Assembly (NCBI GenBank): GCA_023091735.1
Contig: JALKBU010001028.1
Coordinates: forward strand, 1-18,152
Direction: 5' to 3'
From: Trichomonas tenax
Lineage: Eukaryota > Parabasalia > Trichomonadida > Trichomonadidae
DNA length: 18,152 bases
A model generated the notes under the pieces. It was not told where the DNA came from and did no database searches. It was given only the letters and a program-made list of their open reading frames with translations. Numbering within the stretch: position 1 is the first letter of the stretch; each line of letters opens with the position of its first letter. A program made the translations under genes and the position numbers. Of the stretch, positions 7,347-14,627 are shown piece after piece.

Positions 7347-8462
7347 TTATTGATTATATAACAAATCTGGAATTGATAATTGATACAATGGAGAACTTCT
7401 TATTCTTCCTGGCGTTGGACCAAATCCGCGCGCCAGGTAGTCCGGAGGCACCAATGGCTCGCCTGGCATGATCTGCTTAACGCTAATTTCTTTGGTATCA
7501 ATTATCAGAGGAAGATCGTTCTTGAATGGTGGAGGAGGATTCTTAATGATGTCAGATGCATTAACAATGAGAGTGTGCTGTGTAAGTTCTTTCATTGAGA
7601 TTCTTTGAATTGGATCTTTGTTCAACATAAGATTTAAGAGTTCTGACACTTCAGGTGATGTTCCCTCAGGAATAATGAGAGGTGTCGTCTTGATTAAATG
7701 GACAATTTCATATAAATTCTCGCCAACCCACGGAATTTTGCTGAAAAGAAGTTGATAGAAAGTTACACCGAGTGCCCAAACATCTTCTTTGATGGGACCG
7801 TCACTGTACACTTCGTTTTCACTTTCAGAGTCAAAATCTTCATCTTCATAATCATCTAAAACTTCAGGAGCTTGATAAGCAGGAGATCCAACAACCATCG
7901 CAGCGCTTTGGAATCTGTGACCTATTCCAAAGTCAGAAAGCAATATTCTTCCATCAGAGCACAATAAAATATTTGACGGTTTAATATCTTGGTGAACGAT
8001 ACCCATGCTATGCATATATGTGAGTGCCCCAGCGACCTGTTTGATAATAGATAGAATATCTTCGAATTTGTAAGGGCTTGGAGATCCATCCATTTTATCT
8101 TCAAGACAACCGCAGTCAGCGTACTCCATGATCATGTACACGTACGGCTTCTCGAGCGATTGGTAAACAGAGTAAAGTTTAAGGATGTTGTTGTGATTAA
8201 ATGTTTGAAGCATTCGTATTTCTCTTTCGAGTTGACCGATTCCGTTGACCATATGGTTCAAATCTTTGTAACTCGCGCGCTTTACTGCGTAAAATTTCTG
8301 CGTTTCTGGGTCATAGCCGAGATATACGCGGCCGAAGCTGCCGTGGCCTATAGTTTTGATGATTTCAACATTGCCGACCTTCTTGATCGTCTTCATGTCT
8401 ATGTTTGACGAGCTGTTGAAGTGCGTAATCTTCATAGACTGTACGCGCTTTGCAGCATTCAT
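7347..8462 (-). CDS. Ser/Thr protein kinase, CAMKK/LKB1-like
   Basis: A 371-residue kinase with all catalytic elements: glycine loop IGHGSFGRVYLG (from residue 38), ATP lysine K61 in FYAVK, helix-C glutamate E81, catalytic loop VHQDIKPSN (D159, N164), DFG at 177-179, GSPAYQAPE (APE 198-200), D227 in the D-V-W block, and R287. The KPSN loop, GSPAxxxPE and DVWALGVTFYQLLF resemble the CAMKK/LKB1 group, the upstream kinases of AMPK. Odd points: HQD replaces HRD, an acidic insert (about 203-222, DDYEDEDFDSESENE) follows APE, and the activation loop lacks an obvious phospho-threonine. The tail (about 305-371) is proline-rich and disordered. The start is placed at the ATG at 8462; the frame stays open to 8531, but the only extra start there is TTG. 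Substrates are unknown. Confidence 0.95.
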   Translation of the reverse strand: MNAAKRVQSMKITHFNSSSNIDMKTIKKVGNVEIIKTIGHGSFGRVYLGYDPETQKFYAVKRASYKDLNHMVNGIGQLEREIRMLQTFNHNNILKLYSVYQSLEKPYVYMIMEYADCGCLEDKMDGSPSPYKFEDILSIIKQVAGALTYMHSMGIVHQDIKPSNILLCSDGRILLSDFGIGHRFQSAAMVVGSPAYQAPEVLDDYEDEDFDSESENEVYSDGPIKEDVWALGVTFYQLLFSKIPWVGENLYEIVHLIKTTPLIIPEGTSPEVSELLNLMLNKDPIQRISMKELTQHTLIVNASDIIKNPPPPFKNDLPLIIDTKEISVKQIMPGEPLVPPDYLARGFGPTPGRIRSSPLYQLSIPDLLYNQ

Positions 8463-9399
8463 CCAAAAAATAGAGTGCGGTCTGACAAAATTTTCAAATT
8501 TTGTAAGATTTTTGCTATGTATATACAGCAATGGGTTGATTTTTTGGACAAAATTCGCTTGAAAAAATAAAATGTCTCTTTATCCTTAAATCATGAGCCA
8601 ACAGCTACGCCTGTATCTAAATATTGTGTTTTGGAGAAGTTTGCTGTTCGGATTGATTTTTTGTAAATTTGTCACGTTTTGGGATAAAATCGATACAAAG
8701 TTTGCATGACAAAATATGTTGTGTAACAAAATCTTGTCATGTAAAATGTATTATGTGTCAAAAATTATAATTCACTGATTCTGATTATAATTAAGCATCC
8801 AAAACAATATTTAACATAATTTTGCATGACAGTGAATACAATGTCTGTCTTATAACAGATTGTAATTGTATATTTTAGAATATGAAATTATTCCATTGAT
8901 GAATGTAAGTAGAATTGATAATTAGTCTTTGGAACTCAGAATATCTATATTCTGTTTAAGCCATTCTAGTTGAATGAAACTCAAATTCAATGTTATTTAA
9001 GCATCTTTGCATTCTTCATAAATTGGAGTGCTGCTGCATATATGGTTTATCAATGATAATATTGCAGCGAGAATGTTTTTTAGATCAATATTCTTGGCGC
9101 ATCTTTTTTTGGTTTATATCTTGAGTTATTGAGTGAAGAATATGGCATCAACTATTTTAATTCCCCCAACATGAACTCAATTTAATTTCGACATCTAATA
9201 TATGCATTTTAAAATCATCATACCATACATAATGATGTCAAACTTTCAATAGTCTATTATTATAGAGCTTTGAATAAAGAAAAAACAATTTTGATAAAAA
9301 TATGTTATGTAAAATGAATATTTGCCGTGTAAATGACGATGATAATAAGGTTCGATTCTACCTGTTTATTTTTTCCAACCCCCAAAGAGATAAATCAAA
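8463..9399. promoter_or_regulatory. Divergent intergenic region, kinase and NAD kinase
   Basis: A gap of about 940 bp separates the divergent starts. TTTGCATGACA occurs twice, at 8701-8711 and 8821-8831, exactly 120 bp apart, and a near-inverse TGTCATG sits between them at 8735-8741, followed by CATGTAAAATG at 8738-8748. No coding frame or RNA gene is supported. A GGTTCGATTCT at 9349 resembles a Pol III B box but has no cloverleaf. Confidence 0.4.
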
Positions 9400-10470
9400 A
9401 TGAAAAAAAGTAATCCACAGCATAAACCAATCGAAAAAAGCCTCTCAAAGTCGTTCTCCATCCACTCAGTGAGTGATGTGGAGCTCTCCGACTACAAGCC
9501 GCCGCAGACGTTCACGATAAACAAGCCTAAGTCGTTCAGACACACAGATGGTTCGATGCATCTCGAGTGGAAGCATCGCCCATCGAAGGCACTCGTCGTT
9601 GAGAAGATAAGTTCACCGCAGTCGAGACAATACTTGATTGAAGTAGTTCAATATTTGCACTTCGAGAAGAAAATTGTTCCTTACATCGAACCTTACGTCG
9701 CCAAGGAGCTGACGGGCTTTAAATTCACTGAGACGTTCGAAGACGTCAACAATACACCGATAGACTTCGTTCTTGTTTTTGGAGGCGATGGAACTTTGCT
9801 TCACGTCGCTTCTCTATTCCCAGAATACGCACCTCCAATTGTTCCCTTCGCTATCGAGCAGCAGGGCTTCCTTACTCCTTTCCTTGCAAGCGATTATAAA
9901 AATTGCTTGGAATTGTTGCTGAGAGGTTCTTTCTATGTGACGTTGCGAACACGCCTCTTCTGTGATATCATAAGGAATGGAAAAATCGAAGAAGTTTATC
10001 AAGCACTTAATGATATTGTTATCGCGCCTTCTGAAACAGGAAAAGTTTGCGCACTCAACTGTTACATTGACGATGAGCTGTTCTCAACGCTGTACGGTGA
10101 TGGACTCATTATATCTACGTCAACAGGCTCCACAGCTTATAATTTGAGTGCAGGTGGTGCTGTCGTGAACCCATCAATTGCTGCAATCCTTTGGACACCT
10201 ATTTGCTCTCACGCACTCAGTGCACATCCTATTATATTACCAGACTGCGTTTATATCGATATTTGTATAGATCCAAATTCAAGAACTGAGAAACCTTATA
10301 ATGTAGCGATAGACACAAAGCGAGCACAAATACTGAAGGGTGAGTATATCGGAATTCACCAAAGTCCATTCCCAATCCCGACTGTTTGCGCATCTGAGCC
10401 AATGAACTATTGGCTGCAGTCTCTTACGAATATCCTTGAATATAACGAACCAATGGATGTCGAAGAGTAA
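9400..10470 (+). CDS. NADK: NAD kinase
   Basis: Transfers phosphate from ATP (or polyphosphate) to NAD to make NADP in the cytosol, feeding NADPH pools. The 356-residue protein has the family motifs in order: GGDGT at 128-132 (catalytic Asp130), GFLTPF at 156-161, the NAD-binding N-D pair at 204-205 in LNDIVIAPS, GDGLIISTSTGSTAYNLSAG at 233-252, and TPICSHALS at 266-274. The N-terminal 60 residues are Ser/Lys-rich and likely disordered, as in eukaryotic NAD kinases. A notable change is that the usual LGSLGFLTPF segment reads IEQQGFLTPF. The gene is G+C-richer than its flanks. The ATG at 9400 is the first in frame; no clear Inr precedes it. The last residues (MDVEE) are acidic. Confidence 0.97.
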   Translation: MKKSNPQHKPIEKSLSKSFSIHSVSDVELSDYKPPQTFTINKPKSFRHTDGSMHLEWKHRPSKALVVEKISSPQSRQYLIEVVQYLHFEKKIVPYIEPYVAKELTGFKFTETFEDVNNTPIDFVLVFGGDGTLLHVASLFPEYAPPIVPFAIEQQGFLTPFLASDYKNCLELLLRGSFYVTLRTRLFCDIIRNGKIEEVYQALNDIVIAPSETGKVCALNCYIDDELFSTLYGDGLIISTSTGSTAYNLSAGGAVVNPSIAAILWTPICSHALSAHPIILPDCVYIDICIDPNSRTEKPYNVAIDTKRAQILKGEYIGIHQSPFPIPTVCASEPMNYWLQSLTNILEYNEPMDVEE

Positions 10471-10640
10471 CCTTCTATTGTTTTTATTATCTTATATTAA
10501 TAAATTATATTGTTTAAGTATTAATCTATAGTAAATGTCTCTATTTATGTATAACACAAATTAAACATCGATTGCTAATAGTTAAAATCATATATTCTAT
10601 ATAATATTTGAATTTCACACAAATAATTAATAAATAGTCT

Positions 10641-10657
10641 TAACTCTTCTTGGTTTA
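10641..10657. repeat. 17-bp flanking duplication, left copy
   Basis: TAACTCTTCTTGGTTTA, identical to 11090-11106, immediately outside the left inverted repeat of the foldback element. This is the expected position of a target-site duplication. Confidence 0.85.
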
Positions 10658-11089
10658 TGTAGTGTATAATAATCCGTCAAACGAAAATCGACGCTTTACA
10701 TGCCAGATTTGACATGTAAAGCGAGGTTTTAAAATTAGAGAAGTAGGGTCTCAATCATAAAAAGTGACGAATATGATTCTGCCTTTTTCCTACAAGAGGG
10801 GAGTCAAGGGAGACTGCGACTTTCTCAAAGACAGCTAGTTTTTGCTACTCCAGGACGAAATCGGCTAAATTATTGAAATTCCGATTTTGTCCTGGAGTAG
10901 CAAAAACTAGCTGCGACTGTCTCAAAGACACCATGGGGACCCATTCTCATGCTGTCTTTAAGATAGTCGCAATTATTTTGTCATGAAGTCACTTTTGGAA
11001 TCACACCCTTTTTATTATATGTCATATTCATCTGTCAAATTTAACATGTAAAGTACCACTTTTAGTTTGACGGAATATTATACGCAACA
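10658..11089. mobile_element. 432-bp non-autonomous foldback element (MITE-like)
   Basis: The ends 10658-10682 and 11065-11089 are inverted repeats matching at 22 of 25 positions (TGT.G.GTATAATA.TCCGTCAAAC). The inverse relation continues inward with gaps: CTTTACATG blocks, AAAAGTGAC blocks, and GCGACTTTCTCAAAGACAGC (10816-10835) against GCTGTCTTTAAGATAGTCGC (10951-10970). The centre is a 33-bp hairpin at 10832-10913. A separate perfect 11-bp hairpin CGCTTTACATG/CATGTAAAGCG sits near the left end (10692-10702 and 10713-10723). No coding frame lies inside, so any transposase would act in trans. A perfect 17-bp duplication flanks it. It lies in the 3' intergenic space between NAD kinase (+) and the CaaX gene (-). 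The superfamily is not identifiable: 17 bp is longer than the target duplications usual for cut-and-paste DNA transposons. Confidence 0.85.
10832..10913. repeat. Near-perfect 33-bp stem-loop at the element centre
   Basis: Arms 10832-10864 and 10881-10913 are complementary at 32 of 33 positions, with a 16-nt loop. The sequence CTGCGACT(T/G)TCTCAAAGACA flanks it as a direct repeat (10814-10833 and 10911-10930), and an inverted third copy lies at about 10952-10972. Confidence 0.85.
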
Positions 11090-11106
11090 TAACTCTTCTT
11101 GGTTTA
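11090..11106. repeat. 17-bp flanking duplication, right copy
   Basis: TAACTCTTCTTGGTTTA, identical to 10641-10657, immediately outside the right inverted repeat. Confidence 0.85.
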
Positions 11107-11207
11107 AATATACAATCATTATTATAACACAGTTTCAATTGACTAAAATTGATATACAAACATTTCTTTATAGATTTGAAAATAAACACGTAATTTGATC
11201 AACATTG

Positions 11208-11507
11208 TTATATAATATAGCAGCACTTAGATTTTGAGACCTCATTATTATTTTCTTCGATATTATTTTCTTTTTCTTGTTGAACGGGCTCATTCGCCTG
11301 CATCTTGATCTTACCACTGACGATAGGCACGAATCCGTCCTCAGGTTCCGCGTCACTCATTGGTTCAATGGTTGATGCCGGATCTCTCTTTGGTTTCGTT
11401 TCTTTTTCTTCGCTGTCCGATAACTCCGGTGGCACCTGTTCGGGGACACTTTCTTCCTCGACAGGTTCCATCGGTTCGTCTTCAATCTTAAATCTTTCTT
11501 CAGTCAT
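11208..11507 (-). CDS. Small acidic protein with C-terminal CaaX box
   Basis: A 99-residue protein from the ATG at 11507. It is almost entirely Glu, Pro, Ser, Lys and Asn, so it is probably disordered, with an acidic Pro-rich start (MTEERFKIEDEPMEPVEEES). It ends SKSKCCYII: CYII fits a prenylation CaaX box, the preceding Cys could be palmitoylated, and the nearby lysines could aid membrane contact. This is the membrane-anchor layout of small GTPases, but no GTPase domain is present. The frame stays open to an upstream ATG at 11609, but the extra 34 residues have unrelated composition, and a perfect Inr (TCATA) lies 11 nt before the 11507 ATG, so the short start is chosen. It is probably tethered to the inner face of a membrane; its partner and role are unknown. 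Confidence 0.75.
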   Translation of the reverse strand: MTEERFKIEDEPMEPVEEESVPEQVPPELSDSEEKETKPKRDPASTIEPMSDAEPEDGFVPIVSGKIKMQANEPVQQEKENNIEENNNEVSKSKCCYII

Positions 11508-11515
11508 TTTTGTTT

Positions 11516-11520
11516 TATGA
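11516..11520 (-). promoter_or_regulatory. Initiator deciding the start of the CaaX gene
   Basis: Minus-strand TCATA matches TCA(+1)Y(T/A), with A+1 at 11518. Transcripts starting here could not include the upstream ATG at 11609, which supports the 99-aa reading. Confidence 0.55.
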
Positions 11521-11603
11521 AAAGTCGTTATTTTATAACTACTGATGCTCCAATGATGCTCTTTATGATTTATTTTTGAATTGATTATTTTTGGAAAATG
11601 TTC

Positions 11604-11670
11604 TGACATGTAAAATAATATTCTGATTTGTTATTTTTTGACGAATAAATATATTTTTGACATGTAAAAT
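11604..11670. repeat. Paired 13-bp motif upstream of the CaaX gene
   Basis: TGACATGTAAAAT occurs at 11604-11616 and again, identically, at 11658-11670, 54 bp apart and about 100-160 bp upstream of the start at 11507. The core CATGTAAAAT is also present at 8738-8747, and CATGTAAAG occurs in the ends of the foldback element. Confidence 0.5.
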
Positions 11671-12219
11671 GATTTAATATATTTATCTTCAAATTAATTT
11701 ATTTCTTTGGTATATAATCATAATGATTAATAAATTAACGTTTTCTATCATATTGGAAGCTGAATATATGGAATTTCTTTTATTATTTTGATTCAATATA
11801 AGAAATATTGAATGAATTTTTACACATGTTCAAAATAATACAATAAATGGTATTGATAATTGTATAGTTACTATTTTTATTATATTCTGATGTATGACCA
11901 ATCAAAATATGATATAATTAGATATTTATATATTATTTTTGCAATAATATGAATTATTTATGTAGCTGCGGTTTAATCATGTTCTATTTTACGATGCCAC
12001 TATTAGTTAAATTCAATTTCATATACGATAATCTTCATCTATAGTTGCATTATTTGTTGGTCTACTCTGCAAATAATTAATTAGATCAAGCAAAAACTAT
12101 ATAGCGATGATCTGCAAATAATAAAGATTTGTTGTGTATAAACAATAATCTTTAAAGTCAACAATAAGTATACAAAATTCATCAAAAACAGACTCCGAGA
12201 AATTCAACAAAAAAAATCA
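11671..12219. other. AT-rich divergent intergenic, no gene seen
   Basis: About 550 bp between the divergent CaaX gene and CK2 beta. No open frame or RNA gene is supported. A near-Inr TCATC lies at about 12179-12183, upstream of CK2 beta. Confidence 0.5.
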
Positions 12220-12867
12220 ATGTTTATTTTAGAGGAGAACATGAAATCCGAAGCAAAACAAGAAAAGCCAAAATTCATAAATACCGACAACACCATCGCC
12301 GCCTGTGACTGGGTGAACGAATTCGCGAACACAAGTAACTGGATAACGATCATAGACCAGACTTATCTTAATGATGATTTCAACTTTCACGGATTAAAGA
12401 AGGTTGTAAAGAATTACGACATTCTGGTCAAGTACCTGCGTGGGCAATCTGTTGATTTGCCACCAGATACGCCTCTAGAAACGCTAAATCACGATTTAGA
12501 AATTTTATATATCAATTTGCATCAAAGATACCTGCTCACTGAGCGTGGATCGAAGCGTGTTGATCCAAAATTCAACGCAGGAGCTTATGGAAAATGTCCT
12601 CGCGTTGAATGTGAAAATTGCGAATTGCTACCGATTGGATTTTCTCATATCCCATGCGTGTCAAAGGCGAAGGCGTATTGTCCGAAGTGTCAGGAAGTGT
12701 ATGAAACAAAAGAAAATGTTGATGGCGCTTTATTCGGTCCATATTTCCCTCATTATTATCTTTGCTTCGATAAAACCAATAGATTCTCCGGAGAGCGTTC
12801 AAAGAATATCCATAAGTTCATGGGAATGGTCTATGAAGGATATCAAGATTTGGAATTACAAGCGTAA
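12220..12867 (+). CDS. CSNK2B: Casein kinase II regulatory (beta) subunit
   Basis: The regulatory subunit that dimerises and docks two CK2 catalytic subunits, shaping substrate choice in nucleus and cytosol. At 215 residues it is the length of the animal protein. The N-terminal helical domain aligns by its Trp/Phe pattern (WVNEFANTSNWITIIDQTYL, then NDDFNFHGL) and by HQRYLLTERG (101-110), equivalent to HARYILTNRG. The zinc ribbon has C126, C131, C154 and C157 with family spacing, within CPRVECEN, LPIGFSHIP and YCPKCQEVY. DGALFGPYFPH (168-178) follows as expected. Differences: the acidic loop of animal CK2 beta is replaced by RGQSVDLPPDTP, and there are two extra cysteines (C134, C146). A second ATG at 12241 is an alternative start. 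No full Inr was found. Confidence 0.96.
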   Translation: MFILEENMKSEAKQEKPKFINTDNTIAACDWVNEFANTSNWITIIDQTYLNDDFNFHGLKKVVKNYDILVKYLRGQSVDLPPDTPLETLNHDLEILYINLHQRYLLTERGSKRVDPKFNAGAYGKCPRVECENCELLPIGFSHIPCVSKAKAYCPKCQEVYETKENVDGALFGPYFPHYYLCFDKTNRFSGERSKNIHKFMGMVYEGYQDLELQA

Positions 12868-13257
12868 TCTTACAAAAACTAATAACTCTATTGATGTTTG
12901 CAATAAATAATATAGATTGTCATGTATATATTTGTGTTCAAAATATTTTGTATAATAAATTCATCAATAAACATTTGTAACATATATGAATACTATCGCA
13001 ATGTTCTTGATAACTAATTTATCATTAAATATAGTCTATAACAAATTAAAAAAATGTGATAAAAAAATTGTGAATTTTGCTTTAATTTAAATTCTCCAAA
13101 ATTTAAAAACAAAATCGTGTTCTTTTGTTTGTATTTGGATGTAAGGGAATGAAAACTATAGTTGTTGCATTTTTTCACTAATTTGCATTCTTTGGGGAAA
13201 AATGCTATCATTTTAACTCTTTGCGAATACTGCGTAATATCCGTCAACTAATACACA

Positions 13258-13306
13258 TGCAGCGACATATACAGATATGTCTCATATTGCACAATACATC
13301 GCTGCA
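13258..13306. repeat. Three-way-junction-like palindrome
   Basis: The perfect outer stem TGCAGCGA (13258-13265)/TCGCTGCA (13299-13306) encloses two further hairpins: CATAT-ACAG-ATATG (13266-13279) and TATTG-CA-CAATA (13285-13296). Just upstream, GCGTAATATCCGTCAAC (13232-13248) resembles the foldback-element end with small gaps. Confidence 0.55.
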
Positions 13307-13454
13307 AAATGATTCTGGTTGAAAATCGAAATTATCAAATCTTTTAATTTACATCTAGTTATCAACTGATTTACAATTCGTGACGTTTCTTATACATTTT
13401 CATGATTGTATGTTCTAATAGTAGTATTTGTTTGGGGGAGGTTGCCAGTTTTTG

Positions 13455-13495
13455 TAACTAATATATAGTGGGGACAATAACTAATATATAGTGGG
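13455..13495 (+). repeat. Tandem 18-bp motif
   Basis: TAACTAATATATAGTGGG at 13455-13472 recurs identically at 13478-13495 (period 23). It lies 60-100 bp before the ATG of the repeat-domain gene at 13558, so it may be promoter-related or mark an element end. Confidence 0.65.
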
Positions 13496-13557
13496 AAAAA
13501 ACTAAGTTAATTTTTTATTATTTATTTTTTAATTAGTATAAATGCAACTATATATAG

Positions 13558-14061
13558 ATGGTAACAATTCTACCTGAGCGAATGAATAAATACATTAAAA
13601 AGTCAATTAAGGTCTTTGAAGAATCTAAAGATGAGTCAATACCTCATCGATTAGGTCGTGGTCTAAATCCTGAATGGATTAAAGAACAATTTAAAAATGA
13701 AGGTTGTGAATTAATAACGAAATATGAAAATTGTAATTCAGAAATGACATATAAATATGATGGAAAGATGTATATAACAACATGGAAAAGATTCCAAAAA
13801 GGAAATTTTGAACATAAACGACTAAAACTTTCTGACAATGAAATTAAAGTAATAGATGAACCAAAAGAAGATGGTATTAGTATTTACTGTTATGTTTATT
13901 TAGCGCTAATGATTTTTAAAACTTGTGGTGTTATAAATTTATATTCAATATTGATTGTCGGAAATATTGTCGTAAGTCCTTCAAAAATAAAAATTCTCTT
14001 AGATGTTATCTCCTTCATCAACAATTTCAGGTTGATGTTCACCGTTGAAAAATTTTGTTGA
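13558..14061 (+). CDS. Repeat-domain family protein, truncated (5' part real)
   Basis: The first about 111 residues (to about 13890) belong to the same family as the minus-strand copy at 13999-14477. They share the start M-(V)-T-I-x-x-P-E-x-M, a domain with EWIKEQFKNEGCEL...YENCNSEMTYKYDGK, and the linker EIKVIDEPKEDGISIYC. The pattern N-x-E-W/Y-I-K-x-x-F-x-N-E-x-C-E-L/V, followed by T/K-Y-K-Y-x-G, is the conserved core. In the minus copy the linker is followed by another domain; here the frame runs instead into hydrophobic, unrelated sequence (YVYLALMIFKTCGV onward) that overlaps the opposite gene, so the protein is probably truncated at a rearrangement point near 13890. The family is not named; such short basic repeat domains occur in trichomonad repetitive DNA. 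No zinc ligands or catalytic motif are clear. Confidence 0.55.
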   Translation: MVTILPERMNKYIKKSIKVFEESKDESIPHRLGRGLNPEWIKEQFKNEGCELITKYENCNSEMTYKYDGKMYITTWKRFQKGNFEHKRLKLSDNEIKVIDEPKEDGISIYCYVYLALMIFKTCGVINLYSILIVGNIVVSPSKIKILLDVISFINNFRLMFTVEKFC

Positions 14062-14477
14062 TTTCCCATATTCTTTAAAATGTTTTCTAATACCTAATGA
14101 GTGCCAGTTGTTAAAACATACACTATAAATTTTATCTTTATCTTTACATCTTTCATCATTTCCAATATATTTATATTTTAATTTAGTTTTAACATTTAAG
14201 TATTCATCAGCGTTCAATACTTCACAATCTTCATTTTGGAACATCATTTTAATATATTCAGTGTTATAAATTCTTCTATTCATTCGTTTTCCACTTTTTG
14301 TTGGAACTTTACGAATGCAATAAATGGAAATACCATTTTCTTTTGGATTTTCAACAATTTTTATTTCATCTTCATCTCATTTTTTATTACGTTTTCATGA
14401 GATTTAATTAAAAATTCATTAACTTTTAATTGCTTAATTCCCCATTTCTTCATAAGCTCAGGCGAAACGATTGTCAT
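13999..14477 (-). pseudogene. Repeat-domain family protein with one frameshift
   Basis: The ATG at 14477 gives MTIVSPELMKKWGIKQLKVN onward for 38 codons, then a TAA. A single-base shift near the T6 run at 14380-14385 (A6 in the coding sense) restores the family: DEDEIKIVENPKENGISIYC, IRKVPTKSGKRMNRR, then the domain YNTEYIKMMFQNEDCEVLN, KLKYKYIG and a C-terminal GIRKHFKEYGKSTKF, ending at a TAA near 13999. The start and linker match the plus-strand neighbour. The shift in a homopolymer could be a sequencing error or true decay. The ATG at 14283 is internal. The two genes converge with no space between them. Function unknown. Confidence 0.6.
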
Positions 14478-14499
14478 ATATATTAACTATTTTAGACAA

Positions 14500-14627
14500 A
14501 TAAAAAAATTAAATTATTTTAAAAATTAACTTAAAAAATTAGTTGCTCGATTTTGTTGTCTATATATAATGTTTGGTGGACATCCTTTATATTTAGAATG
14601 GCAAGTCACCCCGCGTATATACTACTA
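14500..14627. repeat. Dispersed direct repeat, copy 2
   Basis: Second copy of the repeat at 1-127, in the same orientation, beginning 23 bp upstream of the minus-strand repeat-domain gene. The matching blocks are the AT-rich 50 bp ending GTTGCTCG and the 3' block containing ATATTTAGAATGGCAAGT. Beyond it, a short frame (FEIMKFLEHH) is faintly ankyrin-like. Confidence 0.75.

Larger units (their letters stand above)
12868..13557. other. Intergenic with structured palindrome and tandem motif
   Basis: No supported gene in 690 bp. It holds a composite palindrome at 13258-13306 and a tandem 18-bp motif at 13455-13495, both listed separately. The open frame at 13014-13247(-) starts with TTG and is AT-driven. 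Confidence 0.5.

Noticed and set aside
8463..8531. 23-residue N-terminal extension of the kinase
   Set aside because: The only start codon in that stretch is TTG; the first ATG is at 8462, and the extra residues are not kinase-like.
9349..9362. GGTTCGATTCT looks like a Pol III B box
   Set aside because: The T stem does not pair and no A box or anticodon stem lies upstream at the right spacing.
10658..11089. CRISPR-like or tandem array in the repeat-rich block
   Set aside because: The repeats are inverse and nested, not regularly spaced direct repeats, and the context is eukaryotic.
11508..11609. 34-residue extension of the CaaX protein from the ATG at 11609
   Set aside because: Its composition does not match the acidic protein, and a perfect initiator lies between the two ATGs.
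12545..12910. 121-codon frame overlapping CK2 beta
   Set aside because: Out-of-frame shadow of a clear CK2 beta gene.
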